21,743 nt of DNA from CAZYTX01 sp964650485. Its GTDB lineage: Bacteria; RBG-13-61-14; DATKZS01. The first letter of the stretch is position 1, and every line of letters begins with the position of its first letter. The stretch spans positions 1 through 21,743 of the forward strand of contig CAZYTX010000060.1 of the NCBI GenBank assembly GCA_964650485.1, given 5' to 3'. The notes below the pieces were generated by a model. The model searched no databases. It saw only the letters and a list, made by a program, of their open reading frames with translations, and was not told the origin of the DNA. Below, one piece after another: positions 1-6,023 of the stretch. Both the position numbers and the translations under genes were made by a program.

Positions 1-4
1 CAAA

Positions 5-85
5 ATTGTCGGCCGGGAGAATAGAGCTTCTTATAACTTGGTGCTCTTGGTGTCTCCGTGGTTTTTGGACCTGCTCGCTGCGCTC
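5..85 (+). repeat. 81-bp end module, left copy
   Basis: This stretch is repeated in inverted orientation at 21649-21729 with 78 of 81 positions identical and no gaps. The first four bases of the window do not match the corresponding flank of the other copy, so the repeat appears to have a real edge near position 5. Its middle contains two CTTGGTG-type words (CACCAAG on the other strand), a motif type common in short intergenic repeats of uncultured bacteria. No coding signal is seen. Confidence 0.9.
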
Positions 86-124
86 CTGCCTGCGCCGCGC
101 CTTGGCTTGGCGCGGCAGGCAGGC
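86..124 (+). repeat. 39-bp GC-rich hairpin module (optional insert)
   Basis: This 39-bp stretch sits between the 81-bp module and the CACACAGC hairpin. It is absent from the right-end copy, where those two modules abut directly. The arms CTGCCT/AGGCAG and GCCGCGCC/GGCGCGGC can pair around a short TTGGCT-type loop, giving a strong stem. A longer, diverged version lies at 18311-18375 on the minus strand, so the module is present in two of three family members. Confidence 0.8.
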
Positions 125-156
125 GCCCACACAGCAAGCTGTGTGGGTTACCCGTT
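125..156 (+). repeat. Palindromic hairpin module followed by TTACCCGTT, left copy
   Basis: The arms CCCACACAGC and GCTGTGTGGG pair perfectly over 10 bp around a 2-nt loop and are followed by TTACCCGTT. All 32 bases recur exactly, inverted, at 21617-21648. Related hairpins at 18288-18309 and 18502-18524 keep the pairing while changing the bases. There is no T-run, so a simple intrinsic terminator is unlikely. Confidence 0.85.
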
Positions 157-270
157 CCAAGTACTACTTGGCGGGCAGGGGGTCCCTGCTTACAAACCGC
201 CCCGCCATTGTGCACGAAGCAGCGCCGTGCAGGGAACCGGGGCGATATGGTTCCAAGTACTACTTGGCGG
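155..270. repeat. Structured block bounded by two 20-bp direct repeats
   Basis: The 20-bp sequence TTCCAAGTACTACTTGGCGG occurs at 155-174 and again at 251-270. Within it CCAAGTA-C-TACTTGG is a 7-bp inverted repeat around one base. Between the copies several further self-complementary pairs are visible: GCAGGG/CCCTGC, CGCCCCG/CGGGGCG, and TGCACG/CGTGCA nested inside the last. This block is not seen in the other family copies of this window. Function is unknown; no coding signal is evident. Confidence 0.75.
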
Positions 271-280
271 CGTGTTTTCG

Positions 281-368
281 CGTTTACATGTGGAAACTGT
301 GCCGTTTATCCATGTAAACGATACCGTTTACACGGGTGTACGGCGCCGTTCACACGTGTATACGAAAA
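281..368 (+). repeat. Four tandem 22-bp palindromic units, left array
   Basis: Four contiguous 22-bp units start at 281, 303, 325 and 347. Most follow a CGTTTACACGNGTAWACG-like palindrome plus a four-base linker such as ATAC or GCGC. Units differ from each other at several positions but keep the period exactly. The same unit, inverted, recurs at 21457-21522. There are no unique spacers, so this is not a CRISPR array. Multiple protein-binding sites or a secondary-structure element are possible. Confidence 0.8.
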
Positions 369-369
369 A

Positions 370-385
370 TCAAGCGATGGTTGAC
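370..385 (+). repeat. 16-bp TCAAGC...TGGTTGAC motif, left copy
   Basis: The motif follows the 22-bp array directly and matches 21436-21451 on the other strand at 14 of 16 positions. It extends the conserved order of modules at both window ends. It ends in TTGACA, a good -35 hexamer, but no convincing -10 box stands 16-18 bp downstream, so a promoter for rsmD is only a possibility. Confidence 0.6.
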
Positions 386-435
386 ACCGCGAAAGGAAAA
401 GCTTTTGTTTGTCAAGGACTTAGATTTTCGACCTG

Positions 436-455
436 TAAGTTCGATTACGAACTTA
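436..455. promoter_or_regulatory. 8-bp inverted repeat upstream of rsmD
   Basis: The arms TAAGTTCG (436-443) and CGAACTTA (448-455) are perfectly complementary around a 4-nt ATTA loop. The centre lies about 50 bp upstream of the chosen rsmD start. It could be an operator or a small RNA hairpin. No T-run follows, so it is not a standard terminator. Confidence 0.45.
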
Positions 456-498
456 TTTAATGATTGACCGTGGCGGCTGGGAGGTCTATATTAAATCC

Positions 499-1062
499 AT
501 GCGGGTGATAGCCGGGAAGCTTAAAGGAAGGACGATCAAGCACAAGGGGGAACTCAGGCCCACCGAGGGCAAGGTTCGGGAGGCCGTGTTCAACATTTTG
601 CCGCATGAGCTTTCCGGTCTCACCGTGCTTGACCTTTTCGCCGGGACCGGGGCCCTGGGCATCGAGGCTGTGTCCAGGGGTGCGCAGCATGCTGTGTTTG
701 TTGAGTTTGGCGGGGGGGCGGCCTCGCTTATCAGGGAGAACCTCGAAAGCCTGGGCATCTTGGACATGTGTCGTGTGATGCAGAAGAAGGCCTTGCCGGG
801 CCTGAAGCTATTGGCTGCGGAGGGCGAGACCTTTGACCTTGTCTTCATGGACCCGCCGTATAAGTCGGGGCTTTGCGAAGAGGTCTTGCAGGAACTGCCC
901 GGCCTGGGAGTGCTCGACCATGAAGCTGTGGTGGTTGTGGAACACGCCCCACACCTTGAGCTGTCCGAAGCCTATGGCAAGCTTTCCCGGTTCGAGAGGA
1001 GACAATACGGTCAAAGCGTGGTATCCTTTTACCAGGCGGTGGGTATGAAAGATGAGGGATAA
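499..1062 (+). CDS. rsmD: 16S rRNA (guanine966-N2)-methyltransferase RsmD
   Basis: RsmD uses S-adenosylmethionine to methylate G966 of 16S rRNA on the small ribosomal subunit. From the ATG at 499 the protein is 187 aa, the usual family length, and opens with the typical MRVIAGKLKGR start. Visible motifs are the SAM-binding stretch VLDLFAGTGALGIEA (about residues 43-57) and the N6/N2-type catalytic motif DPPY (118-121). An in-frame ATG at 460 would add 13 residues that are not family-like and has no ribosome binding site; a GGAGGT lies 13 nt before the 499 start. The stop overlaps the next gene by 11 bp, so the two are probably co-transcribed. In many genomes rsmD is followed by coaD; here it is not. 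Confidence 0.95.
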   Translation: MRVIAGKLKGRTIKHKGELRPTEGKVREAVFNILPHELSGLTVLDLFAGTGALGIEAVSRGAQHAVFVEFGGGAASLIRENLESLGILDMCRVMQKKALPGLKLLAAEGETFDLVFMDPPYKSGLCEEVLQELPGLGVLDHEAVVVVEHAPHLELSEAYGKLSRFERRQYGQSVVSFYQAVGMKDEG

Positions 1063-1666
1063 GCGCGTGAAAGCGTCGAGCAAAGCAGCGCTCCTGTTTA
1101 TGAGCGCGGTGCTCATTTGTTTTGTCCCGCACGCGGGGGTGACCGGAGACCAGGAGGAAAACCTGCTTGCGCAGGCGGCCAAAAGAAACTACAGGGGAGC
1201 AGGGGAGTACCTGGGCAACAAGCACCGCGACCCTGGCGGCCGCTTCTACATATATCCGCCGGCGCAGTGGTGGAAGGACGTTGAGAGTCGTGATTTCCTT
1301 GCGCGGTTCTCGTCTCGCGACTACCACGCATTCATGATGATCCAGGCGGTTCATGTTTCCGGGGGCGAGCCTGTGAGACTTGACCGCGATTTCACCGAGT
1401 TTATCCACGACAAGAACAAGGAGGTGAAAGAAAGCATACCCAGCTACAAGGTGTTAAGCAACAGGCGGGTTACGCTGAACAAGGAAGGGGCATACCGCAC
1501 CGAGGCCACTTTCCAGGCCGGTCCCAACCCGGTGCTCATCAACATCTATTACATACCCGTTGGCACGAAGATATATATGCTCTCCACCGTGTCGCCGGAA
1601 AAAGAGCTTCGGAAGTGGGAGCCGGTGTTCAGAGCGTCCATAAATACCTTTACCATCCTCGAATAA
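1052..1666 (+). CDS. Secreted protein, possibly PsbP/DcrB-like fold
   Basis: The 204-aa product begins with a basic tip and a hydrophobic stretch (about residues 10-27), consistent with a signal peptide, so it is probably exported to the periplasm. The rest alternates short hydrophobic strands: FYIYPPAQWW near residue 66, an AFMMIQAVHVS strand, a YRTEATF strand, and a final SINTFTIL. This order resembles the PsbP/DcrB-type domain found in small bacterial lipoproteins and secreted proteins, but no signature residue proves it. No canonical lipobox is seen. The ATG overlaps the end of rsmD by 11 bp and the stop TAA abuts the next ATG, so it is translationally coupled on both sides. Function is unknown. 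Confidence 0.8.
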   Translation: MRDKRVKASSKAALLFMSAVLICFVPHAGVTGDQEENLLAQAAKRNYRGAGEYLGNKHRDPGGRFYIYPPAQWWKDVESRDFLARFSSRDYHAFMMIQAVHVSGGEPVRLDRDFTEFIHDKNKEVKESIPSYKVLSNRRVTLNKEGAYRTEATFQAGPNPVLINIYYIPVGTKIYMLSTVSPEKELRKWEPVFRASINTFTILE

Positions 1667-3100
1667 ATGGCCCGGCTGCTTTTTGTCCAGACAGAGTGGT
1701 TCGAGCACCTGGGAGTGATGGCCCTGGCCGCCTCGGCAAAAGAGCGCGGTCACAGGGTCTCGCTGGTGCTGGGCCGGGACCCTAAAAGGACCGCGGCCAG
1801 GGTGCTTGCCGAGGACCCTGATGTGGCGGCCTTCTCGACTACCACCGGGGCCCATAGAAAGGCCCTTTCAATTGCGCGGTCTTTACGGCCCGGCTTCAAG
1901 GGCAAGGTAATCATGGGCGGGCCGCACCCCACCTTTTTTCCCGAGGTCATAGCCGAGCCCTGCCTGGACGCGGTGTGCCGGGGCGAGGCTGACCATGCAC
2001 TGCCCGATTTCCTGGACAAGCTGGACGCCCGGGCCGACTGGGAGAACACGCCCGGGTTCTGGGCCAAGAGGGGCGGAGAGATCACGAGGAACGAGGCCGC
2101 GGACCTGGTTGCGGACCTTGATTCGCTGCCCTTCCCGGGAAGGGAGGTGCTTATCGAGGCTGACCCCGGTTTCAGGCGTCTTTCCATGCGCAGGGTCATG
2201 GCCGGGCGGGGCTGCCCGTACAACTGCACCTACTGCTTCAACCGGTCTTTGCGCGAGCTGGTGCGCGGCAAAGGTCCATACGTGAGGACCCGGAGCGTGG
2301 AGAACGTGCTGGCCGAGATCGAGGAGCTAACAAAGGCCGGGGCCAGGACCATCAACTTCGTGGACGACACCTTCGGCCTTAAAAGGGATTGGGCGCTGGA
2401 GTTCCTTGACAGGCACCGCGCTGAGGCGGGCCTTGCTTTTATTGTGAACCTGCGGCCGGAGCAGGTGGACCGGGAGATGGTGGATGCGCTCAAGGATGCG
2501 GGCTGCTTGTGCGTGCAACTCGGGGTGGAGAGCGCTGACCCGGCCCTGCGCGCGGAGCTTCTGGGAAGAGACGTGAGCGACCATGACCTCGAGGAGGGCG
2601 TGGGCATGCTCAGGCGCGCCGGCATCAGGGTGCTCACCTATAACATGGTGGGCCTTCCCGGCGAGAGCCTTGAAGGGGCCTGCCGCACGCTTGAGTGGAA
2701 CGCCCGCGTGAAGGTTGACCTCCCTCGGGTGTCCATATTCCAGCCTTATCCTCGCACTGTTCTGGGCGACAAGGTGCTGGGGGATATGGGAGCCGGCAAC
2801 CCCGGAGGCCCGGGCGGGGGTCCTTTGCTTGAGAGAGCTTTTGAGAGCTACTTCCGGGCCTCGCCGCTCCAGGGCCCCGAGGCCCGACGGATCGAGAACC
2901 TGCACAAGCTTTTCTACCCCTACATAAAGCTGCCCCCTGCAAGGCCCTTGATAAAGGCCCTGACCCGCCTGCCCGGGAACCCGCTTTTCGAGGCCGCCTT
3001 CCTTGTTTCAATCGGTGTGCAGTACAAGAAGGCCACCAACCGCACCCTGGATGAAGCGCTGTGGCTTGGCGCAAAGAACATCAGGGCTTATTTTTCCTGA
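1667..3100 (+). CDS. B12-binding-type radical SAM protein
   Basis: This 477-aa protein has the two-domain layout of cobalamin-binding radical SAM enzymes. Residues 1-120 look like the Rossmann-type B12-binding domain, with EHLGVMALAASAKERGH near residue 13 and GGPHPTFFPE near residue 84. The DxHxxG motif of base-off B12 binding is absent, which is common in this subfamily. The radical SAM core carries CxxxCxxC at C183, C187 and C190 for the 4Fe-4S cluster, followed by FVDDTFG, GVES and GLPGE motifs typical of the Elp3-like core. The substrate cannot be read from sequence; relatives methylate or rearrange unactivated carbons in lipids, hopanoids and natural products. ATG directly follows the TAA of the previous gene. 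Confidence 0.9.
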   Translation: MARLLFVQTEWFEHLGVMALAASAKERGHRVSLVLGRDPKRTAARVLAEDPDVAAFSTTTGAHRKALSIARSLRPGFKGKVIMGGPHPTFFPEVIAEPCLDAVCRGEADHALPDFLDKLDARADWENTPGFWAKRGGEITRNEAADLVADLDSLPFPGREVLIEADPGFRRLSMRRVMAGRGCPYNCTYCFNRSLRELVRGKGPYVRTRSVENVLAEIEELTKAGARTINFVDDTFGLKRDWALEFLDRHRAEAGLAFIVNLRPEQVDREMVDALKDAGCLCVQLGVESADPALRAELLGRDVSDHDLEEGVGMLRRAGIRVLTYNMVGLPGESLEGACRTLEWNARVKVDLPRVSIFQPYPRTVLGDKVLGDMGAGNPGGPGGGPLLERAFESYFRASPLQGPEARRIENLHKLFYPYIKLPPARPLIKALTRLPGNPLFEAAFLVSIGVQYKKATNRTLDEALWLGAKNIRAYFS

Positions 3101-3196
3101 GGGGCACTGATGGAATAACCTCCCCCTGTACCATCCGCTGAAAAAGCGCCGACAATGATGATCTCTCCTTGCCATGTCCTGATAAACCTTATTGGC

Positions 3197-3226
3197 TTGA
3201 CCCAAAGGATCACGGATTGGTATGTT
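3197..3226 (+). promoter_or_regulatory. Possible sigma70-like promoter before the MopE-RCC1 gene
   Basis: TTGACC (3197-3202) and TATGTT (3221-3226) are separated by 18 bp in the 141-bp gap after the radical SAM gene. Transcription would start only about 8-10 nt before the ATG at 3242, leaving almost no leader and losing the GGGCGG that could serve as ribosome binding site. That argues against it, so confidence is low. The rest of the gap shows no clear terminator. Confidence 0.25.
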
Positions 3227-3241
3227 TATAGGGCGGTGTAA

Positions 3242-5494
3242 ATGGACCGGGTGCGAAAAATCATACGGGTTATTTGCTGCCTTTTGTTATTGGCCCTTGC
3301 GCCGGTATGCACTGATAAAGGGTGCAACGGCTCGTCCGAGCACGAGGAAAGAACGTGTACTGACTCCGACGGGGACGGCTACTACCTGGAGGATAACTGC
3401 GGCACTGCTCCGGACTGCGACGATGATGACCCTGACAACTGGAGTTCATGCGACACCTGCACGGACAACGACAACGACTCCTGGTTCGTGGACTGCAACG
3501 CCTTTAACACGCGCAACGGCCCCGATTGCAACGACGGTCTCGGCAATGCCTGGGACAACTGCATGGACTGCGCTGACCAGGACGCGGACGGTTGGGGCGC
3601 GGGCTCATCATGTCATCCTCCCCTTGACTGCGATGATTCCGACCCCCTGGCGAGCCCGGGCGGCACGGAGACCATGTGCGACGGCAAGGACAACGACTGC
3701 GACCCGGGCACGCCCGACGCACCTGACCAGGACGCTGACGGATACGACGTGTGCGATCCTTCCGAGCCCGGGGACACTGATGGTTATTTTGCGGACTGCG
3801 ATGACTCAGACATCGAGGTCAACCCAGGCCATCCCGAGACCCAGTGCGACGCAAAGGACAACGACTGCGACCCGGCAACCCCGGACTGGCAGGACTGGGA
3901 CGGAGACGGTTATGACGTGTGCGACCCGTCCGAGCCCGGTGACATTGACGGTCTCACCGCTGACTGCGACGACCAGGACCCGGATATAAATCCCGGTCAA
4001 GCGGAAATAGAATGCGACGGCAAGGACAACGACTGCGACTCCTCAACCCCGGACTGGCAGGACTTGGACGGAGACGGTTATGACGTGTGCGATCCTTTCG
4101 AGCCGGGTGACGTGGACGGCCTGTACGCGGACTGTAATGATTCAGACCCCTCGGTGCATCCCGGCTCAACAGAGGTCTGGTGCGACGGCAAGGACAACGA
4201 CTGCGACCCGGCCACCCCGGACTCGCAGGACTCTGACCAGGACGGGTATGACGTGTGCGACCCTTCCGAGCCGGGCGACACGGACGGGCTCCCCGCGGAC
4301 ACAGCGGACGACGACCCTGCCATAAACCCGGGCGTGCCCGAGGTGTGCGACTGCGTTGACAACAACTGTGACGGGCTTATTGACGAGGGGTGCCTGGCCG
4401 CCAGGATTTCAGCAGGCGGCAACCACTCGTGCGCGGCGATTTCTGACGGGTCGCTCAAGTGCTGGGGCATGAACGCGAGCGGCGAGCTGGGTGACGGGTC
4501 CACTGCCTCTTCCAACGTGCCGGTGTGCGTGCAGGGCGTCTCGGACGCGATCTCCGTTGCCTGCGGCCGGGACCACGCCTGCGCGGTTTTAAGCAGCGGC
4601 GAGGTCATGTGCTGGGGAAGCAATGATTACGGTCAGCTTGGGAACGGGGACACCGCAGGGTCGCCAGCGCCGGTTTCTGTGTTGCTTGGAGGCAGTGCAC
4701 AACAGGCGGCTGCCGGTGGCATGCATACGTGCGCCCTTGTGTCGGACGGTTCGGTCGAGTGCTGGGGTTATGGAAAGTATGGACAACTGGGTGACGGGAG
4801 CACGGTTTCCTGGAGCGCGACCCCGGTGAGCGCGTTGCTGCCCGGTGGCAAGGCCGCGCTTTCCATAGCCGCGGGAGGGGCCCACACCTGCGCGGTCCTG
4901 GAAGACGGCGGTGCTGTCTGCTGGGGATACAACGGGCATGGACAGCTTGGCAACGGGACCACGGACAGCTCGGACATACCTGTAGCAGTCAGTCTCGGGG
5001 CCACGGAGGAAGCGCTGAGCGCGGCTGCGGGCTGGTACCATTCCTGTGTTGTGCTGGCGGACGGCAGGGCCAAGTGCTTCGGTCAAAACAATAAAGGGCA
5101 GCTCGGGGACGGCACCCTGGACGGCTCATCCGTTCCGGTCTTTGTAGTGTTTTCCGGCGACACGGTTGTGAACTCGGTCTCAGGAGGAGGCGCAGGGGGA
5201 GTGGAAGGGGCTCACACCTGCGCCTGCATTGACAGCGGAGCTTTCCGCTGCTGGGGTCATAATAATTACGGACAACTCGGTGACGGCAGCGTTTATAACC
5301 TGTCCTCGGTCCCTGTGCCCTTGTACGACCGGCTCGGTGGCATCGAGGTTTCCGCGGGCAGGCTTCATTCTTGCGCCATACTTTCGGACGGCGGGGCAAG
5401 ATGCTGGGGCAGGAACGATACAGGACAACTTGGCAACGGCACTACGGGCGGAGACTCGAATGTACCGGTGGATGTCCTGAACATAGGACCTTGA
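3242..5494 (+). CDS. Secreted MopE-type repeat protein with C-terminal RCC1 propeller
   Basis: The 750-aa product has an N-terminal signal-like stretch (residues 6-22) with no convincing lipobox. Residues 40-386 are Asp/Cys-rich DxDxDG repeats of the MopE metal-binding type, for example DSDGDGY, DCDDSDP and CDGKDNDCD. Three units are exactly 56 aa long, and related flanking units are less regular. Residues 387-750 hold seven RCC1-type repeats (HxCA...CWG...GQLGDG), enough for one closed seven-bladed beta-propeller. Every blade carries a paired Cys in HxC and C[WF]G, suggesting disulfides and an extracytoplasmic location. The last MopE unit has ADTADDDP where the others have ADCDD/ADCND. It is probably a Ca-stabilised surface or secreted protein; partner unknown. 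Confidence 0.9.
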   Translation: MDRVRKIIRVICCLLLLALAPVCTDKGCNGSSEHEERTCTDSDGDGYYLEDNCGTAPDCDDDDPDNWSSCDTCTDNDNDSWFVDCNAFNTRNGPDCNDGLGNAWDNCMDCADQDADGWGAGSSCHPPLDCDDSDPLASPGGTETMCDGKDNDCDPGTPDAPDQDADGYDVCDPSEPGDTDGYFADCDDSDIEVNPGHPETQCDAKDNDCDPATPDWQDWDGDGYDVCDPSEPGDIDGLTADCDDQDPDINPGQAEIECDGKDNDCDSSTPDWQDLDGDGYDVCDPFEPGDVDGLYADCNDSDPSVHPGSTEVWCDGKDNDCDPATPDSQDSDQDGYDVCDPSEPGDTDGLPADTADDDPAINPGVPEVCDCVDNNCDGLIDEGCLAARISAGGNHSCAAISDGSLKCWGMNASGELGDGSTASSNVPVCVQGVSDAISVACGRDHACAVLSSGEVMCWGSNDYGQLGNGDTAGSPAPVSVLLGGSAQQAAAGGMHTCALVSDGSVECWGYGKYGQLGDGSTVSWSATPVSALLPGGKAALSIAAGGAHTCAVLEDGGAVCWGYNGHGQLGNGTTDSSDIPVAVSLGATEEALSAAAGWYHSCVVLADGRAKCFGQNNKGQLGDGTLDGSSVPVFVVFSGDTVVNSVSGGGAGGVEGAHTCACIDSGAFRCWGHNNYGQLGDGSVYNLSSVPVPLYDRLGGIEVSAGRLHSCAILSDGGARCWGRNDTGQLGNGTTGGDSNVPVDVLNIGP
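3725..4390 (+). repeat. 168-bp coding tandem repeats (56-aa MopE units)
   Basis: Within the MopE-RCC1 gene, 168-bp units begin at 3725, 3893 and 4061, with a fourth, diverged unit from 4229. Each encodes D-D-DGYDVCDPxEPGD-DG...CDxKDNDCD. Identical short DNA words such as GACGGCAAGGACAACGACTG recur. This suggests recent duplication and makes copy number prone to change or misassembly. Confidence 0.85.
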
Positions 5495-5508
5495 AAACCC
5501 CCCGCGCT

Positions 5509-5985
5509 TCAGCCGCTGTAGTGCTTTCCCAGGTCCATGATCGTGAGCAGGTCAGAGTCCTTTACAAGGCGTGCGTCCTCAACCTCGCCGATAAAGAGAG
5601 TGTGGTCCCCGGGCCCGAATGAATCAACCAGCCTGCACTCCACCCAGCCCAGGCAGTCTCTCAGCAGGGGGGCCCCGGTGATTCCCTTTTCCATTTCAAT
5701 GCCCTCGAACTTCTTTGCCGGGTCATCGTCTTTTTTTTTGAACCTGTCCACCAAATGCTCCTGGTCCTTTCTCAGGAATATGACCGCGAAGGAGCCCGCA
5801 CTCTCGATCATCTGGTGGGTCATCCTGCGGGGTGCCACCCCGCAGGCCACCATCGCCGGCTTGAAGCTCACCTGCATGAACAACGACAGGGGCATGCCGT
5901 TTATTCCTTCGGGCGACTCCACTGTAAGCAGGTAGCAGCCGTAGGCCGCCTTTTTCAAAACCTGCATGGCCTTGTCTTCTTCCAC
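5509..5985 (-). CDS. Flavin reductase-like (FMN-binding split-barrel) protein
   Basis: From a GTG at 5985 the protein is 158 aa. It has the features of the flavin reductase-like split barrel: AYGCYLLTVES near the N-terminus, a MQVSFKPAMVACGV strand, LTHQMIESAG-like residues (here MTHQMIESAGSFAV), and GWVECRLVDSFGPGDHTLFIGEVEDA near the end. Such proteins bind FMN and either reduce flavin or serve as diflavin partners. The GTG is preferred because GAGGAGG lies 8 nt upstream; longer in-frame starts run into the previous gene and have no family similarity. A run of nine A residues encodes part of RFKKKDDD and is in frame. The gene is last in the minus-strand block, 38 bp after the GT39-TPR gene, with only 14 bp to the convergent MopE-RCC1 stop. 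Confidence 0.85.
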   Translation of the reverse strand: MEEDKAMQVLKKAAYGCYLLTVESPEGINGMPLSLFMQVSFKPAMVACGVAPRRMTHQMIESAGSFAVIFLRKDQEHLVDRFKKKDDDPAKKFEGIEMEKGITGAPLLRDCLGWVECRLVDSFGPGDHTLFIGEVEDARLVKDSDLLTIMDLGKHYSG

Positions 5986-6023
5986 CTGACAGTCCTCCTC
6001 TTGAGTTGTGTTTATGATCAGTA

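Noticed and set aside
281..368. CRISPR-like direct repeats
   Set aside because: Units are contiguous without unique spacers, diverge from each other, and no cas gene is present.
6..460. Several short open frames at the left end
   Set aside because: They run through the hairpin and 22-bp repeat modules, have no ribosome binding site, and translate to repeat-derived residues only.
1667..3100. Anaerobic sulfatase maturase
   Set aside because: The protein has a B12-binding-type N-terminus and lacks the C-terminal SPASM cysteine cluster of such maturases.
3222..3989. Plus-strand open frame of 255 codons in another frame of the MopE gene
   Set aside because: Its Thr/Ala/Arg-rich low-complexity product mirrors the Asp/Cys repeats of the real frame.
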